Origin: Verrucomicrobiota bacterium
GTDB taxonomy: Bacteria; Verrucomicrobiota; Verrucomicrobiia; Verrucomicrobiales; Akkermansiaceae
Reading direction: 5' to 3'
Length of the DNA: 64,000 nucleotides
Assembly (NCBI GenBank): GCA_017301995.1
Contig: JAFLEH010000017.1
Span: 82,996 to 146,995 of the forward strand
How positions within the stretch are numbered: position 1 is the stretch's first letter; every line of letters starts with the position of its first letter. The position numbers and the translations under genes were made by a program. The notes beneath the pieces were generated by a model. That model was not told the DNA's origin and did no database searches. It saw only the letters and a list, made by a program, of their open reading frames with translations. Below, one piece after another: positions 51,523-62,300 of this stretch.

Positions 51523-54304
51523 AGATGAACTCCTTCGAGTTGAGCAGCGCCCAGAAGATGTCCTCGAGGATCTCGCTGGATTTCTTCGGGTCGGCGGCTT
51601 CCGCCAGAGCGGGCGCGAGGCGCTTCTTTTCGTCGTCCGTGGGTGGACGGGAAAGGGCGGTCAGATAGAGGGTGTCGAGGATTTCCGTTGGAGATTTTTT
51701 CGCTTCGATCAGTGTGGGGACCACCTTTCCCTGGATGATCCGCTGGTGGATGCTGTCGCCGTTGAGCAGGTGGAGGGCCTGGGACAGGTTGGGTTCCATC
51801 TTGACCTCGCAGGAGCAGACGGTGGCGCGGGTGGCGCGGCCGAAGGTGGTTAGGAAATAATTGGTGGTGTTGCCGTCGGCGATCTGCACCGCGCGCGCGC
51901 CGGATGGCAGGCCCTTGAATTTGTTGGGCGTGGCGGTGGCCTGGGAAATGCAGTCCAGCAGCACTTCCGCGCGGACCCGGCGGATCATGGCGTGGGAGAA
52001 ATTCCGGCTGTCGGTTTCGTTGGACGGATTGGTGCGGGTGGATAGCTGATAGGTCCGGGACGTGCAAATGTCGCGGACCAGCTTGCGCATGTCGAAGTTG
52101 TATTCGACGAACTTCGCGGCGAGCGCGTTGAGCAGTTCCGGATTGGACGGCGGGTTGGAAACGCGCACGTCGTCCACCGGATCGACGATGCCCACGCCGA
52201 GAAAGTGCGCCCAGACGATATTGGCCACGTTGCGGGCGAACCACGGGTTGTCCGGCGCGGTGAGCCAGTTGGCCACGGCCTTGCGGCGCGGGGTGCCGGC
52301 CAGGTCGGGCTTCGGGCCGCCGAGGTACTTCGGCACGGCGTTCTGCTTGGTGACGGGATGCTGCACCTCGCCGTCGGCGTCGAAAACAATCCGTTCGCGC
52401 GGATCCTCGGCGGGTTTGCGTTTCACCTGGGCGAAGAACGAGGCGAAGCTGTAGTAGTCGCCCATGGTCCAGCGATCGAACGGATGGTCGTGGCACTGCG
52501 CGCACTGGATGCGGGTGCCCATGAACACCTGGGCCACGTTTTCGGTTAGCTTGAGGACGTTTTCCTCGATCTGGAAATAATTGGTGGCCGGATTGGCGAA
52601 GGTGCCGCCCTCGGCGGACAGCAGTTCGCGGACGAGCTGGTTGAACGGCATGTTGGCGGCGATGCGCTCGCGCAGCCATTGATAGTAATTGAGCGCCGCC
52701 TTGTAGGAGACCTGCTGCGCGCCGTTGTTGAAGGTGCGGATCTGCATCAGCTCCGCCCATTTCATCACCCACATTTCGGTGAATTCCTTGCGGTTGATCA
52801 ACTCGTCCACCAGCAGCGCCCGCTTGTCGGGGCGGGTGTCGGTTAGGAAAGCCGCGCGCCGCTCCGGGGTGGGCAGCGCTCCTATCAGATCCAGATGGAC
52901 CCGCCGGAGGAACGCCTCGTCGTCGCACAGGCCGGACGGCAGCACGCGCAGCTTGTTGAGCTTGTCGGCGACGAGCGGGTCGATGTAGTTGAACGCCGGA
53001 AACTCGGGCCGCTGATAGGCCGGATCCTTGGGAATGACGATGGCCTGGGTGACCTCGTTGAGCGTGTGGTAGCGCGCCAGCAGGAACGCCTCGCCGCGAT
53101 TCTTCGAGGTGGCAATGTTGGAGCCGCGCTGGATGGTCACCGAGTTGTCGTTGGAGGTGGAAAACACCGAGAGGCGGGTGACGTCGCGGTCGGAGCCGTC
53201 GGTGTAGGTGGCGCGGACGGTGTAGGGCACGGTGACGTCCGGGCCGGCGAGGACCACCTGCGGAGGCTCGATGGTGATGGCGGTGGCCTGGGGGATTTCC
53301 CCCTGATCGTAGCGCGCGCCATCGGCGATCCAGGTGCGGAGGGTTTCATAAAACCGGCTGTCTTTTTTCATCAGCGCGCCGCCGGTGTGCGGGACCGCGC
53401 CGATTGCTTTGGTTAGGAGGAGCGAATCCTCGGGAACCGCCAGATTGATGCGGCGTCCGGGAATCTGGGTGGTGAGCCGTTCGAAGTCGCCCTTGGGATC
53501 GTAGGCGTAGATCGAGAGCATGAATCCGTCCTGTCCGCGGGCGGAACCGTGGCAGGATCCGGTGTTGCAACCGGCGGCGGTCAGAACGGGCATCACGTCC
53601 AGTTGGAAGGAAACCGGGCGCGGCTTGGTGGCATCCTTGACGGTGACGGGTACCTCGGTTTTCAGGCCGCGGTATTCGATGAGCAGCTTGGTGGAGCCGT
53701 CTTTGAGCGGGGTGAGCAAGGTGCCGTCGAGCTTGGCGAGAGATGGATCGGCGAGGGAGACTTTCGATAGACCGGTGATGTTGTGGGTGGCCGCGTCTTT
53801 GAACCGGGCGAGGATGACGACGCGGTGTTCATCGGCGGCGGTTTCCAGCGAGACGGCTTTGGGAAACGCCTCGATCATGGCGATTTGCGGGTCCGGCGGC
53901 GCGTCCCAGCGGGGAAGATCGGTGGCTTTGCGCGGCGAGAGCGTTTCACCCGAGGGCCAGGGGGCGCTGGCGCCGATCCATGTCTGGAGAGCGGCGGTCT
54001 CCTCGGCGGTCAAGCGTGGCCCATGCTTTTCGGGCGGCATCAGATCGGTATCACCGTCCGGCAGGCGGGTGCGGGCGAGCAGCGGAGAATCCGTCGGCTT
54101 GTCGGCAAGGATGGCCGGACCACCTTCGCCGCCCTTCGCGAGCGCCTCGCGGGTGGTCATGAGCAGCCCGCCCTTGGATTTTCCTTCCGTGTGGCATTCG
54201 AGGCACCGGGTTTCCAACACGGCGCGGGCCGCGTCAAACGCCGGATCCGCCGCAGCGCAAACGGCTGAGGAAACAAGCAGCAAACAGGGATGAAAACGAC
54301 GCAT
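51512..54304 (-). CDS. Cytochrome c-like protein with DUF1549 and DUF1553 (PSCyt1 type)
   Basis: A 930-residue exported protein typical of Planctomycetes and Verrucomicrobia. After the signal peptide (CLLLVSSAVCAAA) come a heme-binding-like CLECH motif (residues about 34-38), a Big2-like region (PYTVRATYTDGSDRDVTRLS), and the second cytochrome-like segment AAGCNTGSCHGSARGQDGF. DUF1549 follows (IDPLVADKLNKLRVLPSGLC; CAQCHDHPFDRW, another CxxCH), and then DUF1553 (NVANIVWAHFLGVGIVDPVD). Such genes usually precede a DUF1501 gene; none is adjacent here. Role in extracellular electron transfer or glycan degradation is suspected in the literature, not proven. A start three codons upstream (MFR) is possible. 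Confidence 0.85.
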   Translation of the reverse strand: MRRFHPCLLLVSSAVCAAADPAFDAARAVLETRCLECHTEGKSKGGLLMTTREALAKGGEGGPAILADKPTDSPLLARTRLPDGDTDLMPPEKHGPRLTAEETAALQTWIGASAPWPSGETLSPRKATDLPRWDAPPDPQIAMIEAFPKAVSLETAADEHRVVILARFKDAATHNITGLSKVSLADPSLAKLDGTLLTPLKDGSTKLLIEYRGLKTEVPVTVKDATKPRPVSFQLDVMPVLTAAGCNTGSCHGSARGQDGFMLSIYAYDPKGDFERLTTQIPGRRINLAVPEDSLLLTKAIGAVPHTGGALMKKDSRFYETLRTWIADGARYDQGEIPQATAITIEPPQVVLAGPDVTVPYTVRATYTDGSDRDVTRLSVFSTSNDNSVTIQRGSNIATSKNRGEAFLLARYHTLNEVTQAIVIPKDPAYQRPEFPAFNYIDPLVADKLNKLRVLPSGLCDDEAFLRRVHLDLIGALPTPERRAAFLTDTRPDKRALLVDELINRKEFTEMWVMKWAELMQIRTFNNGAQQVSYKAALNYYQWLRERIAANMPFNQLVRELLSAEGGTFANPATNYFQIEENVLKLTENVAQVFMGTRIQCAQCHDHPFDRWTMGDYYSFASFFAQVKRKPAEDPRERIVFDADGEVQHPVTKQNAVPKYLGGPKPDLAGTPRRKAVANWLTAPDNPWFARNVANIVWAHFLGVGIVDPVDDVRVSNPPSNPELLNALAAKFVEYNFDMRKLVRDICTSRTYQLSTRTNPSNETDSRNFSHAMIRRVRAEVLLDCISQATATPNKFKGLPSGARAVQIADGNTTNYFLTTFGRATRATVCSCEVKMEPNLSQALHLLNGDSIHQRIIQGKVVPTLIEAKKSPTEILDTLYLTALSRPPTDDEKKRLAPALAEAADPKKSSEILEDIFWALLNSKEFIFNH

Positions 54305-54663
54305 TCGGAACATACGAAGCCCGAGTTTCGCACATTTCAACCGGATTGCACGCGGGGATTTCATGGAGCGCTGCCCCGAGGGAGCGAGCCCCGTAGCCGC
54401 GCTCGTGAGAGCGTGGCGTTCCCAGGTGCTTCCCATCACGGAAAATTCACCGCCAAGCCGCCAAGTTCGCAAAGAAGATCGAGGATTGAAGATCGTGGAT
54501 GAAGAGGCACAACGCCCCCAATAACCAATAACAAATAACCAATAACCCCCGGCGCATCCGCCCCCGTAGCCGCGCTCGTGAGAGCGTGGCCGCCATAGAA
54601 TCAGCCCATGGAAAGCGCCATCTTGTCTTGCGCGCATTCTTCGTTTCTCCTAAAACCCAAGCC
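54305..54663. other. Divergent gap carrying composite repeat copy A
   Basis: Lies between the cytochrome gene (minus) and the orphan gene (plus). Nearly all of it is the composite repeat (54393-54635, listed). Promoters for both flanking genes must lie in or beside the repeat; I could not define them. Confidence 0.6.
54393..54635 (+). repeat. Composite repeat, copy A (two REP-like hairpins)
   Basis: Order of parts: subfamily-A hairpin (54393-54416); CGTTCCCAGGTGCTTCCCAT; three CGCCAAG-type heptamers (CACCGCCAAG, CCGCCAAG, TTCGCAAAG); a GGATTGAAGATCGTGGATG word; AATAACCAATAACAAATAAC-type text; CCCCGGCGCATCCGCC; a second subfamily-A hairpin (54566-54589); and CGCCATAGAA-CAGCCCATGGAAAGCGC. It matches copy B at 55242 almost base for base with a few indels and stands 29 bp upstream of the orphan gene. 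Confidence 0.9.
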
Positions 54664-55245
54664 ATGAAAGCCGCGCTACTCGCGATTTTTGGGATCATTA
54701 TCGTTGCGATCATAGGTGTGGCCGCTTGGTCGGAATACGGATATTCCATCGTATGCACCAAGTGCTTGGCCACGAAGCACGCCACGGAACAGCGGTTCTT
54801 CGGGCTAACCATCCGGACGACCGTATCGCCTATCGGAGGCGGCCAGAATTACGAGGGCGTTTTTGGCCGTCCGTGCGATCATGTGTTTCACCGGGGTGGC
54901 TGGGGAACGATGCATCTTGGGTTTATCTCCTGTGGAAAGACCCGGGAGGGGTTGCTCTATGAACCGCGGGACAGCGCCGTGGCCATGGCGTTTCGTGCCA
55001 CGAAGCTTTATCACGACGATGAATTGACGAAACGAACCTTCGCCATGATCGACCGACTCGCGCCACCGGATGGAACCACGCCGTCGAACGACAGCGAGGC
55101 GGGACGCACCAGGGAAGTCACGCTGCGTCTGCTCGGTCACTTTCTGGGACGTGCGAACTCGTCCGAGGATTGGCGGCTGATTCTCCAGGCGGCCGAGAAC
55201 AGCTTCGAGGACACCACCGGCCTACCTGATGCTCCTTCCCCGTAG
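54664..55245 (+). CDS. Orphan membrane-anchored protein between direct repeats
   Basis: A 193-residue protein with a single N-terminal membrane span (LLAIFGIIIVAIIGVAAW) and an extracytoplasmic part. The start is MKAALLAIFG. A CxxC pair (IVCTKCLATKHATEQ) follows the span, then GRPCDHVFHRGGWG with His and Cys that could bind metal, and a helical C-terminal part. I do not recognise the family. The stop codon TAG is the TAG of the GTAG that begins the next REP-like hairpin, so the repeat supplies the 3' end of the gene. Two near-identical ~240-bp direct repeats flank the gene, which suggests transposition-like or recombinational movement as a unit. Codon use is close to the neighbours. Confidence 0.65.
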   Translation: MKAALLAIFGIIIVAIIGVAAWSEYGYSIVCTKCLATKHATEQRFFGLTIRTTVSPIGGGQNYEGVFGRPCDHVFHRGGWGTMHLGFISCGKTREGLLYEPRDSAVAMAFRATKLYHDDELTKRTFAMIDRLAPPDGTTPSNDSEAGRTREVTLRLLGHFLGRANSSEDWRLILQAAENSFEDTTGLPDAPSP

Positions 55246-55500
55246 CCGCGCTCGTGAGAGCGTGGCGTTCCCAGGTGCTTCCCATCCCGGAAAATTTCAC
55301 CGCCAAGCCGCCAAGTTCGCCAAGAAAGATCGTGGATTGAAGATCGTGGATCGTGGATGACGAAGCGCAAGCCCCCAATAACCAATAACAAATAACCAAT
55401 AACCCCCGGCGCATCCGCCCACCGTAGCCGCGCTCGTGAGAGCGTGGCCGCCATAGAACCAGCCCATGGAAAGCGCTATCTTATCTTGTATCTTGTATCT
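55242..55500 (+). repeat. Composite repeat, copy B (two REP-like hairpins)
   Basis: Same order as copy A: hairpins at 55242-55265 and 55424-55447, with CGTTCCCAGGTGCTTCCCAT, the CGCCAAG heptamers, a duplicated GATCGTGGAT word, the AATAACC words and the same trailing sequence. It ends in a simple repeat of TATCTTG (about 55480-55500). The spacing between hairpins is 182 bp against 173 in copy A because of small indels. Confidence 0.9.
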
Positions 55501-55578
55501 TGAAGTCTTGGGTCTTGTCCATCCCGGACAGGTCCCGTTGAAAGAATCCGTCCCGCCGCGGCTTATCCGGTGGTGACC
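55501..55578. other. Short gap before GH78 gene
   Basis: Follows the TATCTTG simple repeat. It contains an imperfect ATCCCGGACAGGTCCCG stretch but no clear promoter or terminator by eye. Confidence 0.4.
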
Positions 55579-57312
55579 ATGACCCGATCTATCAAAATTG
55601 TCCTGCCACTCGCGCTCGTTCTATCCGTTTCCGCGGCTGCCGCGGACACCCCGGCCTTGACGCGCTCGCCGCTAACGGTTTTCCCGGTGGCCCCGGTGCG
55701 CGTGGTCTGGCAGAGCGGGAAGGGAGTGGAGCACGCCGCGTCACTGCTGGAGAAATCGGCCGGACAGGCGGTGCTCAACGCGCCGCGTCCGGCATGCGTG
55801 CTCGGGAACTCCGGCGCCGTTCTGTTGGATTTCGGCAGGGAACTGCACGGCTATGTGGAGCTTTTCACCCCGATGACCAAGGACCAGGCCAAGCTCCGGA
55901 AAGTGCGGGTGCGCTTCGGCGAATCGGTGGCCGAGGCGATGGCCGAACTTGGGGGCGAGACCAACGCTGGCAACGACCACGCGGTGCGCGACCAGGTGGT
56001 GGCCTTGCCGTGGCTGGGGAAAAAGATGGTGGGTCCCAGCGGATTCCGGTTCGTGCGGATCGACAACGCCGATCCGGATCTGCCCGTGGAACTCAGCGAG
56101 GTTAGGGCGATGCTCCAGATCCGCGATTTGCCGCAGGTGGGTTCGTTCCGCTGCAACGACGAGCGGCTCAACCGGATCTGGCAGACCGGCGCCTACACCG
56201 TCCATCTCAACATGCAGGAATACCTGTGGGATGGCATCAAACGCGACCGGCTCGTCTGGATCGGCGACATGCATCCGGAAGTGGGCACCATCCACGCGGT
56301 ATTCGGCGCCAACGAGGTGGTCCCCGCGTCGCTCGATCTCACCCGCGACGTGACACCGGTCAGCGATTGGATGAACGGGATTTCCAGCTACTCGATGTGG
56401 TGGGTGCGCATTCATGAGGACCTGCTGCTCCATCAGGGCGACCTCGCCTATCTGAAACGGCAGCAGCCTTACCTGACCGCCCTGCTGAAACGGCTGGCGG
56501 CCCTGGTGGGGCCGGACGGGCGGGAACGGATCGACGGCATGCGGTTTCTCGATTGGCCGAGTTCTCCTAACAAACAAGGCGTGACCGCCGGATTGCAGGC
56601 TTTGCTGGTGATGACGCTGGAGAGCGGCCAGCGGCTGATGACCCGGCTGGGCGACGCGGAAACGGCGGAACTGTGCGCCGATGCCGCCACGCGCGGCCGT
56701 AAGGTGGTTCCTAACGCCAACGGGTCGAAATCCGGCGCGGCCCTGCTCGTGTTGGCCGGCATGGCCGACGCGAAGTCCACTGCCACCGATGTTCTCAAGA
56801 AAGACGGCGCACGGCATCTATCGACATTCTACGGTTACTACGTGCTCCAGGCGCTTGCGGCGGCAGGCGACACCACCACCGCTCTGGAATTCGCGAGGAC
56901 CTACTGGGGTGCGATGCTCGATCTCGGAGCGACCACGTTTTGGGAGGACTTCGATCTCGATTGGGTCGATGGCGCGGGCAGAATCGACGAACTGCCGGCA
57001 CCGGGCAAAAAGGACGTCCACGGCGGCTACGGCGCCTATTGCTACAAAGGCTTCCGTCACAGCCTCTGCCACGGATGGGCCAGCGGCCCCACCGCGTTTC
57101 TCAGCCAAACGGTGCTCGGAATCAGGCCGATCGAACCCGGATGCTCGGTGGTTCGGATAGACCCGCAACTCGGAGATCTCGAATGGGCCGAGGGAACCTA
57201 CCCGACCCCGCATGGCCCGATCCGCGTCCGCCACGAACGCTCCGCAGACGGCGGTGTGCGCTCGGAGATCGACGCGCCGCGGCAGGTCAAGGTGGTTAGA
57301 GGAACCGATTGA
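55579..57312 (+). CDS. Glycoside hydrolase family 78 (alpha-L-rhamnosidase) type protein
   Basis: A 577-residue exported protein with a signal peptide (IVLPLALVLSVSAAAA). The layout follows a short GH78 protein: beta-sandwich (LLDFGRELHGYVELFTPM; VGPSGFRFVRIDN), then an (alpha/alpha)6 barrel beginning GSFRCNDERLNRIWQTGAYT. The conserved acidic region is GIKRDRLVWIGDMHPEVG, and the barrel later has RHSLCHGWASGPTAFLSQ. The C-terminal beta-sandwich ends WAEGTYPTPHGPIRVRHER. Family enzymes release alpha-L-rhamnose from plant or microbial glycans. Catalytic residues are not certain without alignment, so substrate is inferred from the family. A GTG three codons earlier could also be the start. Confidence 0.82.
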   Translation: MTRSIKIVLPLALVLSVSAAAADTPALTRSPLTVFPVAPVRVVWQSGKGVEHAASLLEKSAGQAVLNAPRPACVLGNSGAVLLDFGRELHGYVELFTPMTKDQAKLRKVRVRFGESVAEAMAELGGETNAGNDHAVRDQVVALPWLGKKMVGPSGFRFVRIDNADPDLPVELSEVRAMLQIRDLPQVGSFRCNDERLNRIWQTGAYTVHLNMQEYLWDGIKRDRLVWIGDMHPEVGTIHAVFGANEVVPASLDLTRDVTPVSDWMNGISSYSMWWVRIHEDLLLHQGDLAYLKRQQPYLTALLKRLAALVGPDGRERIDGMRFLDWPSSPNKQGVTAGLQALLVMTLESGQRLMTRLGDAETAELCADAATRGRKVVPNANGSKSGAALLVLAGMADAKSTATDVLKKDGARHLSTFYGYYVLQALAAAGDTTTALEFARTYWGAMLDLGATTFWEDFDLDWVDGAGRIDELPAPGKKDVHGGYGAYCYKGFRHSLCHGWASGPTAFLSQTVLGIRPIEPGCSVVRIDPQLGDLEWAEGTYPTPHGPIRVRHERSADGGVRSEIDAPRQVKVVRGTD

Positions 57313-57413
57313 TCGGTCGGACGCGAGGGTCCTGTAACCCCGTGCTCCCCGAATGGTTCCCCCTTTGTCGCATTTTGCTGGCGGAGCGGGCGTGAGGACC
57401 GCATAGTCCGGGT

Positions 57414-58781
57414 GTGGACCTGTTTTCGATGACATCGCGGCCGAGCGGGCCAAAGGCGCTATCCGTGACCCAGTTGTTGCGGAAGATTCGGGGGCTGTTG
57501 GAGGCGGGGATCGGCGAGGTTTGGGTGGAGGGAGAGGTCTCCAATCTGCGGAAACAAGGGAGTGGACATTGGTATTTCACCCTTAAGGACGAAGGCGCGC
57601 AGATCCAGTGCGCGATGTTCGGTGCGGTGCGCAAGGCGGGATCGCAGGCGCTGTCGGATGGCGCGCTGGTGCGGGTGTTCGCGGAGGCGAGCGTCTATGA
57701 GGCGCGGGGGCAACTCCAGATCATCGTCTCCAAGGTGGAGCCCGCCGGGATGGGCGATCTCCAGGCACGGTTTGAGGCACTGAAGCGGAAACTCCAGGCC
57801 GAGGGGCTGTTTGAGTCGGCGCGGAAACGCCCGCTGCCGGCGTTTCCGAGGGTGGTGGGGATCGTGACCTCGGAGACCGGCGCGGTGATCCGGGACATTC
57901 TCAATGTGATGGAACGGCGCGCGCCGTGGATCCGGACGGTGCTGCTGCCGGTGCGGGTGCAGGGAAAGGGTGCGGAGATGGAAATCGCGCGGGCAATCGA
58001 GAGGCTGGGACGTGCCTCGGATTTCGGATGGCCGGCCTGCGATGTGCTGATCGTCGGGCGGGGCGGGGGATCACTGGAGGACCTTTGGTGTTTCAACGAG
58101 GATGTTGTGGCACGGGCGATCATTGCTTGTCCGGTTCCGGTGGTCTCGGCGGTGGGACATGAAACCGACTTTACCATCGCGGATTTTGTGGCGGACCTGC
58201 GGGCACCCACGCCCAGCGCGGCGGCGGAGTTGGTGGCCCCGGATGGTGCGGAACTGATGGCGCGCCTGAGACAGTGGCGGACCCGGCTTGAGCGGGTGAT
58301 GGCACAGACGTTGCGGCAAGGCGCGGATCGGTTGGCCGGATTGAAACGCGGCGTGCTCCAGCGCGATGGCGAAAAGCTGCTTCGTGAGCCGATGCTTCAA
58401 GTGGACTCGTTGCGCGGGCGCTTGTCGCAGGCGGCCGAACGGTCGCTGGAAACCAAAGCGCGTGGACTGGAAGCGGCGCGGACACGGCATCAATCCCAGC
58501 AGCCGGCGCGGGTGCTGGAACGGCGGCTGGAGTCACTGGGGCACCAGCGGGTGCGGTTGGCTCATGCGCTCGATGAACGCCTCGGCCGTGACGGACTCCG
58601 CTTGGGCCGGCTACGGGAAATGCTCCGCACGCTGGGCCCGGAATCCGCATTCCAGCGAGGGTTCTCACTCACACTCGACCCGTTAGGTCGGGCGTTGCGT
58701 TCGGCACAAGGACTCGTCCCGGGAACCCGTCTTCTAACGAAACTATCCGATGGCGAGGTGAGCAGCGTGGTGGTGGAATAG
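57414..58781 (+). CDS. xseA: Exodeoxyribonuclease VII large subunit
   Basis: Large subunit of the single-strand-specific exonuclease VII, 455 residues. The N-terminal OB fold shows GEVSNLRKQGSGHWYFTLKD. The catalytic domain has FPRVVGIVTSETGAVIRD, LIVGRGGGSLEDLWCFNED and AVGHETDFTIADFVADLRAP, all typical. The C-terminal coiled-coil region (about 300-410) is rich in Arg and Leu, as expected for binding small subunits. The start is a GTG (GTG-GAC-CTG). No xseB gene lies next to it in this window, so the small subunit must be encoded elsewhere. Confidence 0.93.
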   Translation: MDLFSMTSRPSGPKALSVTQLLRKIRGLLEAGIGEVWVEGEVSNLRKQGSGHWYFTLKDEGAQIQCAMFGAVRKAGSQALSDGALVRVFAEASVYEARGQLQIIVSKVEPAGMGDLQARFEALKRKLQAEGLFESARKRPLPAFPRVVGIVTSETGAVIRDILNVMERRAPWIRTVLLPVRVQGKGAEMEIARAIERLGRASDFGWPACDVLIVGRGGGSLEDLWCFNEDVVARAIIACPVPVVSAVGHETDFTIADFVADLRAPTPSAAAELVAPDGAELMARLRQWRTRLERVMAQTLRQGADRLAGLKRGVLQRDGEKLLREPMLQVDSLRGRLSQAAERSLETKARGLEAARTRHQSQQPARVLERRLESLGHQRVRLAHALDERLGRDGLRLGRLREMLRTLGPESAFQRGFSLTLDPLGRALRSAQGLVPGTRLLTKLSDGEVSSVVVE

Positions 58782-59045
58782 GCGAATGACAAGAGGCGGG
58801 CGTCAGGCGGGCAAGCGGTTTTCCCATCAGATTCGGCCCCGATCGAAATGGGCCTGCGGATTTCGGGCCGTCGGCCGCGGACAGCTCTAACGAACGCGGA
58901 TTCCGGGCAGTCGCTCCCTTGCGTAAACCGGCCTGTCGATATGGCGGAGTGGGCGTGGGCAAACCGGGTGGATAGGCCGGTGATTGTATCCGCGCCTGCC
59001 GCCGATTGTGCTGGTGCCTTGGCGGGAATGCCGCTATTGGAAGGC
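58782..59045. other. Intergenic region without supported feature
   Basis: About 260 bp between two plus-strand genes. I see no hairpin with a T-run, no REP-like element and no convincing promoter. Confidence 0.4.
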
Positions 59046-60230
59046 ATGAGCCATCCGTTTCCTCCTCCGCTTCCGTTGGTTCCGCCCCGCCCGGTGATGT
59101 GCCGGATGGCGCTGGTATCGTTTCTTCTCAGCATCATCGGAGGTTTGTTTTTCGCGCTTCCTTCGGTGGCCGGGGTGGTTATAGGGCACCAATGTCGGCG
59201 TCGGATCCGGCGGTCGGCGGGTAGGCTTGAGGGGATGGGGTTCGCCACCGCCGGTGTGGTCATAGGTTATGTTTTCATCGCCGTTTGGCTTGGATTCTTC
59301 ATGTTGGCTGCGACATCGCCCGGGTTTCTGCGGGCGATGAAAGGGCATCCCGACGAGGTTGTCTCCAGACGGATTCTCAATGAGAGGAAGACCTTCAAGA
59401 CGAAGCTAACAAGGCAGTTGCGGGAGGATTTTCCGGCGGGGGAACCGGATGCCGCCAGCGGCATGGTGCGGGTGGAATATCCCGGACCGCTTGGCGCGAT
59501 GGCCGCCTACGTTTCCAAGGACCCCGGAGATGGCAAAAAACATCCGGCGATCATTTGGCTGGTGGGTGGCTTTGACAACAGCATTTCGCCCTCGATGCTG
59601 GTGCGGGGAACACCCGACAACGACCAATCGGCGAGTGCGTTCCGCGAGGCGGGGCTGCTGATGATGTATCCGTCACTGCGGGGTGGAAACCAGAATCCCG
59701 GCTTCAAGGAGGCGTTTCTCGGCGAGGTGGACGATGTCGCGGCGGCATTCGCGTGGCTGAGGGATCAGCCGTTCGTTGACGGATCCAGGATCTATCTGGG
59801 AGGGCACAGCACGGGCGGGACTTTGGCGTTGGTTGTCGCCGCGGCGGTGCCGGAGTTGCGCGGCGTGGTCGCGTTCGGGCCGGTGCACGATGTCGGTCTC
59901 TACGGGCAGTCGAACCTGCCGTTCGACGTGGATCAAAGGGCCGAGTGCGACCAACGCTCGCCGTCGAAGTTTGTCAGAATCATTCGTCCGCCCACCGTTG
60001 TGATAGAGGGGGAGGATGGGAACGTGGGCTCGCTCTGGATGTTGCGGACGTTTGGAGGCAATTCCCGTGTGAAGTATTTCGAAATAGCCGGTGCGGACCA
60101 TTTCGAAATCCTGCGACCGCTTTCTGAGGTGCTTGCCAAAGCGTTGCTGGCCGATACCGGGAGAAACCCGGAGATCCGGGTGGATCGGGCGGCGCTTGAT
60201 GCCGCGATGGCGCGCCAGAAGACCCGATGA
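59046..60230 (+). CDS. Membrane-anchored alpha/beta hydrolase
   Basis: A 394-residue protein. Two N-terminal membrane spans (LVSFLLSIIGGLFFALPSV and GVVIGYVFIAVWLGFFMLAA) form a DUF4190-like anchor. The catalytic domain has the nucleophile elbow IYLGGHSTGGTLALVVAAA (Ser in GHSTGG, about residue 258) and a late histidine in AGADHFEILRPLSEV. The segment AIIWLVGGFDNSISPSML provides the oxyanion region. The closest broad relatives are dipeptidyl-peptidase/acetyl-esterase type hydrolases; a substrate cannot be given. The ATG at MSHPFPPPLPL follows an imperfect GGAAGG; an ATG six codons earlier (MPLLEG) is also possible. Confidence 0.75.
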   Translation: MSHPFPPPLPLVPPRPVMCRMALVSFLLSIIGGLFFALPSVAGVVIGHQCRRRIRRSAGRLEGMGFATAGVVIGYVFIAVWLGFFMLAATSPGFLRAMKGHPDEVVSRRILNERKTFKTKLTRQLREDFPAGEPDAASGMVRVEYPGPLGAMAAYVSKDPGDGKKHPAIIWLVGGFDNSISPSMLVRGTPDNDQSASAFREAGLLMMYPSLRGGNQNPGFKEAFLGEVDDVAAAFAWLRDQPFVDGSRIYLGGHSTGGTLALVVAAAVPELRGVVAFGPVHDVGLYGQSNLPFDVDQRAECDQRSPSKFVRIIRPPTVVIEGEDGNVGSLWMLRTFGGNSRVKYFEIAGADHFEILRPLSEVLAKALLADTGRNPEIRVDRAALDAAMARQKTR

Positions 60231-60302
60231 ATGGCAGTTTTCGCACGGGCGGGGGGCGGGTGGGCATGCCATGACGTGCGCGGCCGCCGAGGCACGCTCC
60301 GG

Positions 60303-62300
<1,998 letters not shown>

